Positions 23,501 to 35,667 of a stretch of 64,000 nt of DNA are shown piece by piece. The notes under the pieces are model-generated. The model did not search any database, was not told the origin of the DNA, and saw nothing but the letters and a program-made list of their open reading frames with translations. Source of the DNA: Bolinopsis microptera (Eukaryota > Ctenophora > Tentaculata > Lobata > Bolinopsidae); the NCBI RefSeq assembly GCF_026151205.1, contig NC_087082.1, forward strand, positions 9,496,901 through 9,560,900, written 5' to 3'. How positions within the stretch are numbered: position 1 is the stretch's first letter; every line of letters starts with the position of its first letter. Position numbers and translations under genes: made by a program.

Positions 23501-26500
23501 GTTGAACACGCAATCCTTTTCTCTTATTGGCGGAAACGTGGACCACGTGATAACGATCCTAACGCGTGATAACAACACGACGATTTGAAAGGTTTAAAGC
23601 CAGGTCACGTGATAAAATAAGTTTGTCTTGGGAACGTTAGAAAGTGATTTACGGGGGTGTACGCATGTTCGGTCGATAGCAAAACATACCCAAATTTGAT
23701 GAGATAAATGGTGTATTTACGCGTATGACCTCAGTGATTGGTATTATTGTGACCAACCCACAGATATTTAATAGACCTTGTTATCACTATCGGCTTGTTA
23801 CAGATTGCTTTTTGTCAACAACATGATTGGTAGAGTCTTATATCTTATATAGAGACTGTTATCAGTCTAGATATATGAGGTCCACGGCATGTTACGATAG
23901 TATTAGTAATAAACTTATTGCGACTTATCAGATAAGATCGGAGCATCGATCACAGACCTAACAACAACTTATTATTGTTGCCACAAACGCAGTAGAGTTC
24001 TTGGAAGACGTTATAATTCGGCCTTCTTCTATTTATAATCTTGAACAAATAGTAAAAGCTCATGAGATATTGGGCAGAATTTATACAAAAATATACTGCG
24101 CAAGGGAAACTTAGATCGAGAGAACGCTACGTTTTGTAGGGCATTTTGAACCAATTCCAAATATGGGTTCAACTTAGCTACAAATAGACAGTCAACTTAG
24201 GTACAGAACAGATTTAGAAATCGCCATTTTAAATCCTAAATTTATGACTATGTGCTAAAATGAACAAAATCTGCGGAAGTGAACTAAATCTCTATAAATA
24301 ATAACTTTCACATCTTGTCATTATGAAATGTCATCAGAAAAAAGATCTGCAAAGGAAACCAAACCGGAAAGTTGGCACACGCTGTACTCAAACCAGATAG
24401 CGTAACCAGGATAGCTCCCCGTTACTACAACATCTGTTCGATAAAACAAACACTGTTAAATAGGTGGTTGGTTGGGTCGGCAATGAAACCTCTAATCAAA
24501 GCAAAGATCAGCTAATGAAATGCTCCCAGATCAAAGAGGATGCCCTGGCGACAGAAAGTTAAGTACAAAGTGATTTGAATACAGGTAATGTACATCTCTT
24601 CACTGCCCCAACTATATAAACTCATTTTCAGAGGAGTCGCCAGGGCCGGACCACCGGCTCTCCGCCTTTAGGAAACGGCGCTGTCTTATCATGACGGCCA
24701 CCCTGAGTATAGGTTTTTGTGATAAAGTGGTCACAACTTAGTGATTTCACCTTGTTTGGGCATGCGATCATTACACCTACAGGATCTTACTTTATCTCAC
24801 TCCAGCTACTCTCAGTCACGTGACAACATCACGTAACAAGTCACGTGACACTACTGTTAGGTAGTTAAGATATTCCCACTGGCACCCTGTTATTCTGTAA
24901 ACCTAGTTAAGGACTGTGGATCCAGGCTGAGGGATGAGCGTGAGATGGGTGGTGAGAATGCATTAGTCGGGGGAGGTAGCGGGGCCTGTAGAGCCAGTCC
25001 CCTGCTTTTAAGTCTAGAGTTAGTCTGTTAATTCAGGTGCAGCTCAGTTAGTGAGGTAGTCAAGTGACGTTAACTCAGTGGTAACCGCCTTGCAACTCCC
25101 CGGTAACCGACTAACAACCACCCAACCGGAAAAGTGTATCTTTTAGGACGCTTTGTGTTAAGTTGTGATCTGTTGTTTGGGGACTGACTTTAGTTTGCCA
25201 CCCTTCCTTGAGAGATTCAGAGTTTTCGTTGTGAGAATCTAGGCGGCTGTTTCACTTTCCCGAACTTTCTAGACCTTTTAATCCTAGCCTCCAATCTTTC
25301 GCTGATGATTCAGATTGCCGTTTGATTAATTTGAATAACAGATCCGTTGACCAATAATGACATAATCGAAAAGATTACTTTTTGTTTGGGAATGAACTCG
25401 TCAAATAAACGAACTAAAGAAGTTACCAGGGAAAGTTGCTATGGAAACAACAGATGGCAGGTGATGCTCGGCTGACAAAGCACGTAACTTTTGGTTCCAG
25501 CCGTGTTCAAATGAGCACCAGTTTGTTTCCAACTATAATAGCATCAGGAATTACGGAGCTGATCAGATCAGCGGCTGGTAGAGGGACACTCGGTCGAACT
25601 GCCACACTTAAAGCGCCACCTTGCTCTCATCCCACGATCTGATATAACCTCCCTCCCCATTCTTCACCCCCGGTACCATGGCACCATCACCTTGCTCTAA
25701 TGGGCAGGAATGAACCTTTAGTAGGAAGTTGTGATGTACCCCGAATAGTTTAGAGTACGAGGTATTCTAATTTAGATTGTTGTGATTCTGGAGATGTTAG
25801 CCGTACTAGGAACACGGAATAATGAACTGCATGTACCGGTGTGAAGTAGAGTGTGAGATCATGTTTATATCAGGGTACCTACTACTCCGTGTTATGTTGA
25901 TAGAGGAGGTTGAGTGAGTTAGGTTCATGGGAATAGGAGCTGAGGATCACGTCATACATTTGAAATTTGATAGCGTTTGGTCGGCAAATAGTGAGTGATC
26001 ATTGCAAGTTGGAGACAAGGGTCTGGGGGGTTGGCTGGAGGAGCGACTGCCAGGGTTAGTGGCAGAAATGGGAACTAATAGTTGGACATTAAATCAGGGG
26101 AGTTGGGCGGCCCTGGTCGGTGATTATAGAGCAGGTGCATTTAGCGACATTGAAATAATTTTTGGTTCAAGGCTCCTGTTAACTTGGCCGACGACTCATG
26201 GCAATTAGAGAATAAGTATCAGATCTTTTATAGATGATGAAAATAGGTCTTCCTCAAGTCGATTGATATGCAGTTTTTAGTTCAATAATATTTGCAAAAA
26301 CAATAATATAGAATTCGAATGATTTCTTTAAAAACGGACTATCGATATGGAATAAGAAAAAAGATTGAATTACTAATAAACTTAATTGAATCCAACGAAA
26401 TTTACTTACCACAATTATTACTAGTAAATATGATAGAATCCCACAAAATTGATTTACCACAATTATCAGACAACACTTGACTCTAAAAGTGGGGGTTTGT

Positions 26501-28255
26501 TACTATTGCGATTCGACTTTCGAGCCTCCCAGCTTGCAATCTTTTCTCTCTGACAGCTGAAACCGATTTTACAACTTTTTCTCGGTTCTCCGGGTCCTCC
26601 GGGTCCTGAATATAAAAACTTACAAAAAAAGATTAGCATATTTAGGTTAAGTCTCAAGATATTATTATTGGATACAGGTAGATATTTAATATCAAAATAC
26701 TTTTCAGATTCGACGAAATAACGAGCTTGATTATCGAGAAACTTTTCTTCGCTCACAATTCACAACAAAAGAGTGGGGCTGGGAGTATAAACATCCACCC
26801 CATACTGCTGTAGACAGTTGGAAGGTTAGCTCAGGTTGCCAAACGTCTCCTCCCAAACTGCAAACCTGCATTTAATTCCCTAGTTGTGGTAAAATTTGTA
26901 TAACGATGATTAGGAAAATATCAATCTTTTAATTAATATTTGTTTTAAAAAACAAATTTGTATTTTGTACGTACTAGGGTAATGACTTGCTAGTTGGTTT
27001 GTGTGTACATAGTAGGTCTGTGCGGCTTCTAGTGATAATACAAAATTATTAGAATCATTATGTAAGAATTATTATAAGAGTTATGTTTACTAGCAGGAAC
27101 CCGTCTAACCCTAAAGTGGTGTCAAGACTCAAGAGACTAAAATAATTAATATCTATTTAATTCGCGTTTTTGACACCACTTGGGGGTCCAAATTTTGGGT
27201 ACTAAAATTCTTATTCCTTGGCCAATATTTTATTTTTTTATGCTGATTTGAAGGCCATAAAGGCATTTGACCCAGTCAAAAAAGTTTCAGTTGTATATCT
27301 TTTACGGTTTTTGCGGAAAGTCGCGTTAAAGTTGATGCCGTGGTGTCAGTAAAATGGCACGGATCCATCCATATATATCGTCTCGCTTTATATATAGTAA
27401 GATATAGAAACAATAAGAAGAGAAACTTACATATTAGCATATTGAAAGTCGAAATTTTTTTCAAAGTTTTTCTGGAAACTACTTTTGTTCATGTTTCATG
27501 CTACCCTGATCATCATGAGCCGAAAATACTTTTTCGGTCAGTACGTACCTACATTCGGAAGGCTGTGGATGTGATACGTGGCGATGGAAAATAAAAATGT
27601 TGCTCAGTTCCACAAAATGCTGGCTAACAATACAATATGTGAGTTACATAATGCTATAATATCTGATATGAGGCAATCAGGGACTTTTGATTTTTGTGCT
27701 GCTTTAGCAATAAAAAAAAATAGTATCGATGTGTTATTATTCGCGTATCACTGTTGGAGGCGATGTGTGGTGCCTGTTCGAGCAGGATTATAATATTACG
27801 TAACAACCAACAGGAACTGAAGCAGTTACATATATCATACAGGGTGGCCCAAAAGTAACTACCCACACGCAACCCTTTGATTAGGGCCTGTCGTGATATC
27901 ATGGATCGCTTAGGTTCCACCAGGATCTGGTAGTCCTCATAATTCTGCGGCCTCTATGTATCGTCATCTTGCACAATTCTTTAAGAATCTTGTGGATTTG
28001 GCATGTGAAAATTTGCAGCCTTCCAGACATTGATTGGGTCAACGAGGTGTCGTACGTCACCTCAAGATCGGGTGACAGGGGGCTGACCAGGCCAGAACCC
28101 AATTGATTGGGTCTAAGGCCACGTGATTATGAGCCTGAGGTCACGTGACTATGACGTCACCGAATATGGAGATTTTGGGGTTTTTTTACCGAATTTCGTA
28201 TAAGTATTTTTTTTATTATCTAGACACTTATTTTACTTCGGAGTATTCCAACAGC
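20533..28255. other. Large gene-poor interval
   Basis: No gene could be supported. Open frames here are short, low in motif content and mostly without ATG. The first kilobase should hold the promoter of the minus-strand CAP-sushi gene, but no clear TATA or initiator was picked out. Visible structure is limited to repeat C copy 2, telomere-like CCCTAA fragments near 21630-21690, recurring CACGTG palindromes, and a 71-bp inverted repeat (AAGTGGTGTCAA and its complement) at 27113-27183. A segment at 27450-27540 resembles 48780-48870, and an ACAGGGTGGCCCAAAAGT transposon-end-like motif at about 27839 recurs inverted near 58872. Confidence 0.5.
21699..21862 (+). repeat. Dispersed repeat C, copy 2
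   Basis: Shares ordered phrases with copy 1 at 14371: TTATACGGTCATATCACGTG, then GGCAGGGGAG, then GGGTGATTCGGAATCA, then GACTGTAGAGTGATTTAGCA. It is about 40 bases shorter than copy 1. Confidence 0.6.
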
Positions 28256-28289
28256 CATATTGTTACACAAGTGCAACCAGCCAATTACA

Positions 28290-28563
28290 GGAAGCCGAAG
28301 GATTTGTTTTAGCCAGTGACGGTTAAGGTAGTGTGTACCATACTTTCTTCGCCCGAGACTTTGCTGCAATGTGCAGCTCCTCATTTAACCCTCACACCCG
28401 ATTTCTCGAGTATTCGGCTGAGTAGACCGGGGGGCTGCATAGACCACTCACGATCCTTAGCTGAATGTCAACGACACTCACCCCACGACCAGGCAGGCAG
28501 TGGGATTTGAACCCGCAACCTCACGATTGCAAAGCTGGCTAACCAACTGCGCTACCTGGCCGT
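28290..28563 (-). mobile_element. tRNA-derived SINE candidate
   Basis: Read on the minus strand from 28563, the first 70 bases look like a tRNA: GGCCAGGTAGCGCAGTTGG (A box), a TTTGCAAT anticodon-loop-like segment, and GGTTGCGGGTTCAAATCCCA (B box and T-arm). The acceptor stem has mismatches. The sequence downstream on the same strand, to about 28290, could be the SINE body, but its 3' end and any target duplication were not found. It could also be a decayed solitary tRNA gene. Confidence 0.55.
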
Positions 28564-28696
28564 TATAACAGTGCTGGCACGTATTTTATGCAAAATTCTT
28601 TAAAATCTCCACATAACTATTTCTTATTCCTGTCATCTTTGACATTCGATTAGAATGTTTTGAACTCAAAATATGCCTGCTGAACTACAAGCAATT

Positions 28697-28912
28697 AAGG
28701 GGTATAATAGTATAGGGCCTAGTCCCTAGGGGGTATAATAGTAAAGGGGTATAATAGTAAAGGGGTATAAAAGTAAAGGGGGTGAATAGTAAAGGGCGTA
28801 AATAGCAAAGGGGTAAATAGTAAATTAGGGGTAAATAGTAAAGGGGGTAAATAGTAAAGGGGGTTAATAGTAAAGGGGGTTTAATAGTGAAGGGGGTAAA
28901 TAGTATAATGAA
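28697..28912. repeat. Degenerate tandem repeat, GGGGTAAATAGTAAA type
   Basis: About 14 units of 14-17 bases following the pattern AAGGGGGTAAATAGTA, changing from GGTATAATAGTA-like units on the left to GGTAAATAGTA on the right. Reading frames through it are repeat artefacts. Confidence 0.85.
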
Positions 28913-29573
28913 TATAAGAGGCACGGTCATGCTTGCCAGCACTGTGATACACAATACACATACCACAGCTGTCATCTGTGGGTACATGTCTGTACAAAGA
29001 TTTACAAAAAATGTGTGCAGATTTTGTTAATTGAGCTGTGCGCTTAAATCTTGAAAATTCATCTGTTAGAATCAGTTAGCGAGTTGTAGTGCGAATCGCG
29101 ATGCACTGCTTTGAGTAACTATAACTCATAAGTTGTTCAGAAAAACACTGAGACCCCCTAATGTTTGGGCAGCAAACTTTTGATCAATTTTGATTTCCAA
29201 CTGAAGTCTACTACTGAAGATAACAGTGGAACTTTGTACTCTTGCGATGTTAGCTCTGATAATGTACAATGTACTCATGTATTTTCCAAAAAAAGTACGA
29301 AAAAGTCTCCACCCACAAAGTATAACCAAAGTATAATAACTAAAGTATAACTATAAGTATAAGTATAGTTTGTATAGTATAGTTTGTTTTGTTGACCGAT
29401 TCAGCGCTTGGCGGAAAAGATGGCCAACATAAAGACACACCCCTGAAGATTTGAAGCAGTTCAAAGCTTGATAGAGCCCACTGAGCAGTGAGCACGCCTT
29501 GATATTCTAAACACTAAAGCACTGTTGAAGATATTGATAAGGACTATAGCTCCACACGTGTTGCTAACAGACC
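28913..29573. other. Gene-free stretch upstream of the 276-residue protein gene
   Basis: No ORF with motif support. The region immediately left of 29574 is the likely promoter and 5' leader of the gene that follows. A CACGTG lies at about 29555. Confidence 0.35.
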
Positions 29574-31340
29574 ATGAGTTACGATCTAATCCTCTACTTC
29601 AATTGTGGCTGTACGGGAAATATTCACGAATTTGATTGCTCCGTTCAGGTAATTCATAATTGGTCTTTGTCATATGAAATGCGGTTCTACTACTATAAAT
29701 CTATTACATTTATTGAGGAAGTTGCAGAAGGAATATATTTAATGTAGTCCGAGGATCGAGAAGTCCTCACTCTTCTCGCATCCTAAGACGCGGTGTTTCT
29801 CTTGTCGCCTTTGAATGTTTGATGATAAAAACTGGTTCTCCTTCAGCAACGTCTCCGTATAACAGTGGAAACACCTCCCGGTTACTGCTGTGTCAAGCTG
29901 GGTAGTTTCGCTATTCCTGATCTGGAGGAAATTCGTGAAAAGGCTCTTAAGTCGTGGAGAATGTACGAGTTTGATATCGCGGTAAGCTTGCAAATGTATT
30001 CATCTTACAATCTATATAAAAATGTTGACCATATACAATTTGTACCTTGTACATTGTACAACAAGATGTTTTATCTCGAAGTTTTAACCTTTTCGAAGAC
30101 AAGAGAAACATGTAAATATCACACTAGATCTCGAGTCAACAATTCTACATTTCCATAATGTTCCAGGTGGAACCTCCGCTGAAGAAGTTTGAGAGAAACG
30201 GCAGGAAAACGTACGTAGCCCTGATCAGCTTGGAACAGGATCACATGAGCAGACTTAACGATCTTATAGTAGAGATGGAACAGTTCTTCGGACCCATCAG
30301 GGACTACCAACCGTACCTTATAGATGTTAGCTAATTCAGGAAATATTATGAAATATTTTTCTTGTAGTGCAGTAGGATTATTTAAGAAATTTGGGACAAG
30401 TTTTTAGATTTCTTAAGTTCCAATGTAATTGTGACTTGTGAGGTATACAATAGTTCGTCTCCAGATTTGTGAACGAGATCCCGAGAAGCCAAAGAAGCAC
30501 CCTGAATTACTATTATTTGACGAATTCGCAATAAAGGTACGTCCATACAGATTATATAGATTACATTTAACTACCAACATGTTATAACTACTGATCTAAC
30601 TGGCTTGAATGTCAATTTAGCAAAATCAAAACTATGAAACTGATATGATAAATCGAGGCCGATAATTTTGATGAACCGTGACTCTGATGATTCTGATGTT
30701 TCGATAGTTTGTGGTAATTTGGTGGTATGCAGTATTACAGCTGCACTTAATTAATGAATTATTATTTCACAGATCGAATATTTCTCCTTCAGGTGAGTGA
30801 GGTACGACTGGTGGAGTACGAGTCAGCCCGCACCAACAGTCCCCCGCTCAGCCCAACACCTAGCCCCAAACCAGAACCCTTTGTACTTGACGGACAGGAC
30901 ACTTTCAAAACCATCTGGAGGCTCAAACTTCTGAATGAGAAGACGGATCCAGTAGTTATTCAGCAAATGAGTCAGGTATGTGTTATCAACCCCCATGTCG
31001 CAGTGATGGTGTATTATTGATTGGAAATTGGATATTTAAAAAGCTGAACAAAATTTCTCCGAATCAAAATGATCAAAAGTAGTAGTTCACACAACTAAAC
31101 AATTATAGAATTATAAACCCGCCTGCTCCTCAGATGAAAATGAAGAAACACTCCCGTCGACAGTCCCGCTGCTTAGCCTTCTTGATCCTCATCGTCCTTT
31201 TCCTCGGTCTGGCAGGTATAGTCTCCTTTCTCCTGTGGTACAATAGAGAGGAGATATTCGGTTCTGGGGACGACAACTCTTCTACTCAGTCCTCTAGAGC
31301 CTTCCAGACTGTCAATGCCACTTTGTCATTAGGCTCTTAA
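29574..31340 (+). CDS. Unrecognised single-pass membrane protein (six exons, 276 aa)
   Basis: Six exons are joined by GT-AG introns, every one in phase 0: 29574-29648, 29847-29981, 30167-30325, 30465-30536, 30793-30975, 31134-31340. The result is 276 residues plus TAA. The protein has no N-terminal signal. The first 125 residues are mixed polar sequence with an early cysteine cluster (YFNCGCTG) and, in the second exon, GYCCVKLG. Exon 5 has a proline-rich linker (SPPLSPTPSPKPEPF) followed by a short ordered segment. Residues of about 222-244 are one strong hydrophobic span preceded by a very basic stretch (KMKKHSRRQSR). A 32-residue acidic/serine tail follows, so by the positive-inside rule the N-terminal domain is cytoplasmic. 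I do not recognise the family and assign no function. An upstream exon cannot be excluded. Confidence 0.72.
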
Positions 31341-31866
31341 CCGGGTGTAAAGTATAAAGCAGATTAGACTATAAATTTGTTATTATCGTCAGATAAGAGA
31401 TTCGTGTTTACAAATTTTAACATTATTTTATTGAAATGAATTAATTGATTTAATTAACTAATTAATTGATTGATTGGTTTCAGTTCAATTTAAAGTACCG
31501 CGCGTACATTTTCATATCCCAATTATTATAATCATGAGAACGACTCAACAGTCTAGAAAAACAGGAATTTGCGGTCGCAAAATAGAGAAGCCGTTTTCCA
31601 TGGAACTAAGGAACCATTTAGCAGTGATTGTCTCACAACACATTAAAATACCCTAACCCATGGACATTATTGTAATAATATTGGTGATTAGATGATTGGT
31701 CAGATAACGTCCAACAACCACTATCTATAGAAACAAATTTCAATCATCTTTTTCACTGGGCTTTTTATTAATAACCATAAGAAGAAATTTGTTTAAGACC
31801 AATCAATGAACATCTCAGTTAATGAAATTGCATTAAAAATAAATTCGTGGAATTAAAGACAAATAA
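31341..31866. other. Gene-free stretch
   Basis: AT-rich 3' flank of the preceding gene. It holds a run of ATTAATTGATT-type simple sequence near 31438-31470 and nothing else recognisable. Confidence 0.4.
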
Positions 31867-32166
31867 AAGACACATAGACAGCGCCAGGTAAGCACGAAGC
31901 CAGGTAAGCGACAATACAGATAAAATACACATAGACAGCGCCAGGTATGCACGAAGCCAGGTAAGCGACAAGACAAATAAAAGACACATAGACACCGCCA
32001 GGTAAGCACGTAGCCAGGTAAGCGACAAGAGAAATAAAAGACACATAGACAGCGCCAGGTATGCACGAAGCCAGGTAAGCGACAAGACAAATAAAAGACA
32101 CATAGACAGCGCCAGGTAAGCACGAAGCCAGGTAAGCGATAAGACAAATAAAAGACACATAGAAAG
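31867..32166. repeat. Minisatellite of about 58 bp, five copies
   Basis: The unit contains ACACATAGACAGCGCCAGG, then CACGAAGCCAGGTAAGCG, then ACAAGACAAATAAA, and repeats every 57-58 bases about five times with few differences. Long minus-strand frames across it are repeat artefacts. Confidence 0.9.
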
Positions 32167-32490
32167 ATACAAGTTAATACGAGGGCATGTGGGCGAGAGG
32201 AAATGTATAAAGATACAGGTAAATATGAGGGCAGGTGGGCAAGAAGAAATGTATAAAGATACAGGTAAATATGAGGGCAGGTGGGCAAGAGGAAATGTAT
32301 AAAGATACAGGTAAATACGAGGGCAGGTGGGCAAGAGGAGATGTATAAAGATACAGGTAAATTCAAGGGCAGGTGGTCAAGAGGAAATGTATAAAGATAC
32401 AGGTAAATACGAGGGCAGGTGGGCAAAAGGAAATGTATAAAGATACAGGTAAATTCAAGGGCAGGTGGTCAAGAGGAAATGTATAAAAAA
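32167..32490. repeat. Minisatellite of about 51 bp, six to seven copies
   Basis: Immediately follows the 58-bp array with no spacer. The unit contains ATAAAGATACAGGTAAAT, then ACGAGGGCAGGTGGGCAAG, then AGGAAATGT. The two arrays share the CAGGTAA phrase but are otherwise different. Confidence 0.9.
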
Positions 32491-35013
32491 AACACGGAGA
32501 GTTAAAGCCTGTAAAGAAAAGTAAACTAATGAAAAGAGCCAGGTAGACAGGAAGGTAGATAAACAGGAAGAAAAGGAAAAGCGGAGAAAGGGCCAATTAA
32601 CCATGAAGAACAAGAAATGCGGCCGCTTTTTTGTGTGGATGGCCGCTCAATTTCCCGATCCGTGATGGCGTATTTTATCATATTCCATACAACCTAGGGA
32701 CCCCAGTTTTTACTGTTTATAAGCATGCAGATATGGCGGAGTGACAGGCCGAGCGCCACCAAGTTAATATAATTCCATATTGAATTTGAAAATCGTGTAT
32801 ATTTCTATGTAACCATCTGCTTATTGTTTATGCAACCTGACACCCGACACGGATCTGTGCAAAATAGCTTAATAGTAACTCAAAATAATAATAGTATGCT
32901 ATCAATTAGTGCCTAGTGGGATATGTACATGGTGAAATTAATAATGTACTTGGTCAGTTCAGCGCCGCGCGCCAACAATTATTTAATTCAGATATCTGAA
33001 TTAATTACGCAAAATAACTTTGCGCAGGTAGTCACGTGGGCGATAACAGTGCGCGAGGGCACGTATGTACGCTCGCACGCTCGCACGGTCGCAAGCTACC
33101 ATATACAACAAAAAACCTCGTTCGCTAACCCTTGTCCTTGACTCTTTTGTGCCTTCGGCACTTTGAGTCATGGATCGGGAAAAAATAGTCAACGGACTAG
33201 GCCAGGCACAAAACCAAATGGCCAGGTATACAGGGAGCCATTAGCCAGTGGTGCTGAGACAATATATAGTAATAGAAAAGCATTATGTGAACAAACATGA
33301 ATTTTACGGTTTTACCTTTTTCTGTTGCTGTTGGTTTTTCACAAATGCTGACAAGCTTCTCCTCCGACGAAAAAGCGTTGGGTGATGGGTTACTGACACT
33401 TTGCACTCGCCATTCATTCTGGGCCTGGGTTCCTTAACGAAAATCCTTATTTGCCATCGATGCTACCTTAATGCTTTCTTGCTGTTGTTAATCAGGTTTT
33501 ATTTTTATTTGCTTTCCTCCTTGTAGGTTTACAACTTACCAGGACGCGCGCCGAGTTGGACTCGTCGACGGTCCTATAAGTATATATGGAACAAATATTC
33601 TACGCGAGTATCACCCGTTAATTTCCTCCCGATCTTAGCTTCATGTTCTTTGTTCAATGCCTGATAGTGATGTCCATGTCCTGGTGTTATCACATGCTTC
33701 GTTGCGGTTTTGTTACAGTGCAGACACGCCGTCACGCCTCAGTTCGAAAGTGTTATGTACAAATAAATGAAATTTGAAATTGTAACAATGAACAAAATGT
33801 TTGTAATATAATAGTAGATAAACTGACAAAGTGGCTATTTGCAACTGATTTTATAGTAGTTGCTGTTATGTCGCCCACGTGCAATAATGTGCAGCGCAAC
33901 TCATACTTGCCAGGTTGCCTTGACAACGTCGCGCGCACGATTGTTTGCGGAGGGAATTTTAATTAAAATTTGCCGCCCATGCCCAATGCTTGGAGGACTT
34001 CGCCGCTTCGACGCACCGCGCAAACTAGCATTCTTGCTTCGCATCGAAGAACGTTGCTTCACATCTAGTAGAGGATTTTACGGGCAAAAAGACGTGTTCT
34101 CTGCTACAAGTTCAGAGACCTAACCGCTTATTGGACACAATAGTATGATATCTAAGGATCGATAATATGTTAAGAAGTATAAATTTGGCCTTATCAGTCA
34201 CGTGCTATACCAATGCGCGTTTTAAACTTTGACAGTCTATTACTCTAAGGCAAATAAAGTAATTATATTCATATTTTGTCAGCAATAAGATCACATTATT
34301 TTCTATTTGGTGTGAAAATATGAGCTAGAACGGACATAATCTCGCTGAGTTATAGCTGTTTGAAATTTATGATGAACGCGCGGGTGCCAATTGATAACAA
34401 CTAAATACTTTTGCGCGTAGTGCGCGTCGAAAATTTGGCAAAAACGCTTGCGGAGTGACAATATTCAAACTTCGATTAAGTATATGAAATGGGTACTTCT
34501 CGGAAAGGAAAAATTTAGGCAAACACGATGTGACTATTTTTGGGTTGATTTAATACAACTGCAAAAAATTATTCAAACTTCAAGCAAAAAAGTCAAAATT
34601 TTTACCACTTTTTTGGGTTTTTACCTGCACTAAAATAGAGGGATTTGTTTTATTTTTATACCATCTTGTGCGGCTGTCTTTAAGCTACCTTCATGCAAAT
34701 TTTGCCGACATGCCAACAAAATTAACTTGCTCAAATGATCAAAAAACATGCTTTTTTGGCCTATTTTTGGCCTCAAAATCGGTTTTTTGCAATTTTAACG
34801 GTGCTAACTCAGTCCAATCATTTTGAAACTGCTTTTAATCGATTCTACGGTCAAAAATACGTCTAGTAAGGTGTATCTGGGGTCCCTAGCGTATCGAGCA
34901 GACAATGCCCGTAAGAGCCTCTACTAATCGTCGATCGTTTGACATTATAAATCAAGCCCAATGCCTGCGCGCGCGGTATCTGTACGTTACATATACATGG
35001 TTAAACTTAAATA
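32491..35013. other. Gene-poor interval with repeat fragments
   Basis: No gene supported. TTTCCCGATCC at about 32651 and its complement at about 33173 enclose roughly 530 bp and may mark an old inverted-repeat element. The segment 33524-33622 shares phrases (TTTACAACTTACCAGGACGC, GAGTATCACCCGTTAA) with 53726-53798, another dispersed repeat. The open frames at 33860-34123 and 34448-34633 have no motif. Confidence 0.4.
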
Positions 35014-35268
35014 TTAATTGACGATGTCAATTCATGGCAGCTCGGCGCGGCACAGTAGCGCATTTCGTTGTAGCGCGATGCACTACTGGGTCGCGCGCGC
35101 ATCAAATAATGCTTCTCGCAATCTACTCTTCGGTAGATCGGCGAGATGCACCACTGTGCCTCACCGAGCTGCGAAGGATTGACATCGTGAATCAACGCAT
35201 TTCGCCGATCTAGCTGTGAGAAGCCTTATTAAGTGCGCGGCGCGGCACAGTAACGCATCGCGCTACAA
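35014..35268 (+). mobile_element. Family A MITE, copy 5 (outer, contains another copy)
   Basis: The outer copy starts TTAATTGACGATGTCAATT and ends GCATCGCGCTACAA, flanked by the 9-bp duplication ACTTAAATA (35005-35013 and 35269-35277). It is interrupted at 35068-35195 by a second family A copy. Confidence 0.88.
35068..35195 (-). mobile_element. Family A MITE, copy 6 (inserted inside copy 5)
   Basis: A 128-bp copy in reverse orientation, starting TTGTAGCGCGATGCACTAC and ending GACATCGTGAATCAA. It is flanked by the 9-bp duplication CGCATTTCG (35059-35067 and 35196-35204), which is part of the outer copy. The inner copy is of the ACCCAGTAGTGC subtype seen in copies 1 and 4. Confidence 0.88.
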
Positions 35269-35517
35269 ACTTAAATATATAAACTTAAATATATAATAGA
35301 ATTGCTCTATCTAAAGCCCGTGCTGCTTGCGTTTGCAATGGCGCGCCGACATATATAGCCAAAAATATGTTTTTAATTCTGTCACAAATGTTTCCACGAA
35401 CTAGAACTCGGATTCATCTTCTGTGCAGTCCCAGAAAATCTTACTACCATGGCGGTGTTACTAGAGGTGGTTTAATTTAAACAGACGGCTTGAGCTCGCG
35501 CGCGTATGTTAAACATA

Positions 35518-35667
35518 ATAATTGTATTTATAGACAAGTTATAGGTATTCCTATGGGTACAAGCTGTGCTCCCCATAAGGCTAATGTTTATTTACACCAA
35601 TATGAACACGAGTTGTATGAAGCTAACAAAATTGAAGATTTAGCTAAATTAGATCAGCAGTTTTAAT
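35518..35667 (+). pseudogene. Reverse transcriptase motif-B relic, possibly Penelope-like
   Basis: About 49 codons contain YRQVIGIPMGTSCAP followed by ANVYLHQYEHEL, then a stop. The GIPMGTxCAP phrase followed by a YE pair is a known reverse transcriptase motif B in a group of animal elements, possibly Penelope-like rather than the LINE clades elsewhere in this window. No motif A or C was found nearby, so only a fragment survives. Confidence 0.5.

Noticed and set aside
26466-26756. 96-codon minus-strand frame with a Gly-Pro-Gly-Gly stretch
   Set aside because: No ATG at its start, AT-rich composition and no recognisable domain or splice context.
28490-28563. A functional tRNA-Ala gene
   Set aside because: A and B boxes are good, but the acceptor stem is mismatched and the sequence continues into SINE-like DNA.
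28685-28987. 100-codon hydrophobic minus-strand frame
   Set aside because: Translation of the GGGGTAAATAGTA tandem repeat.
31819-32426. Minus-strand frames of 101-197 codons
   Set aside because: Products of the two minisatellites, with repeating Leu/Tyr/Cys segments; not genes.
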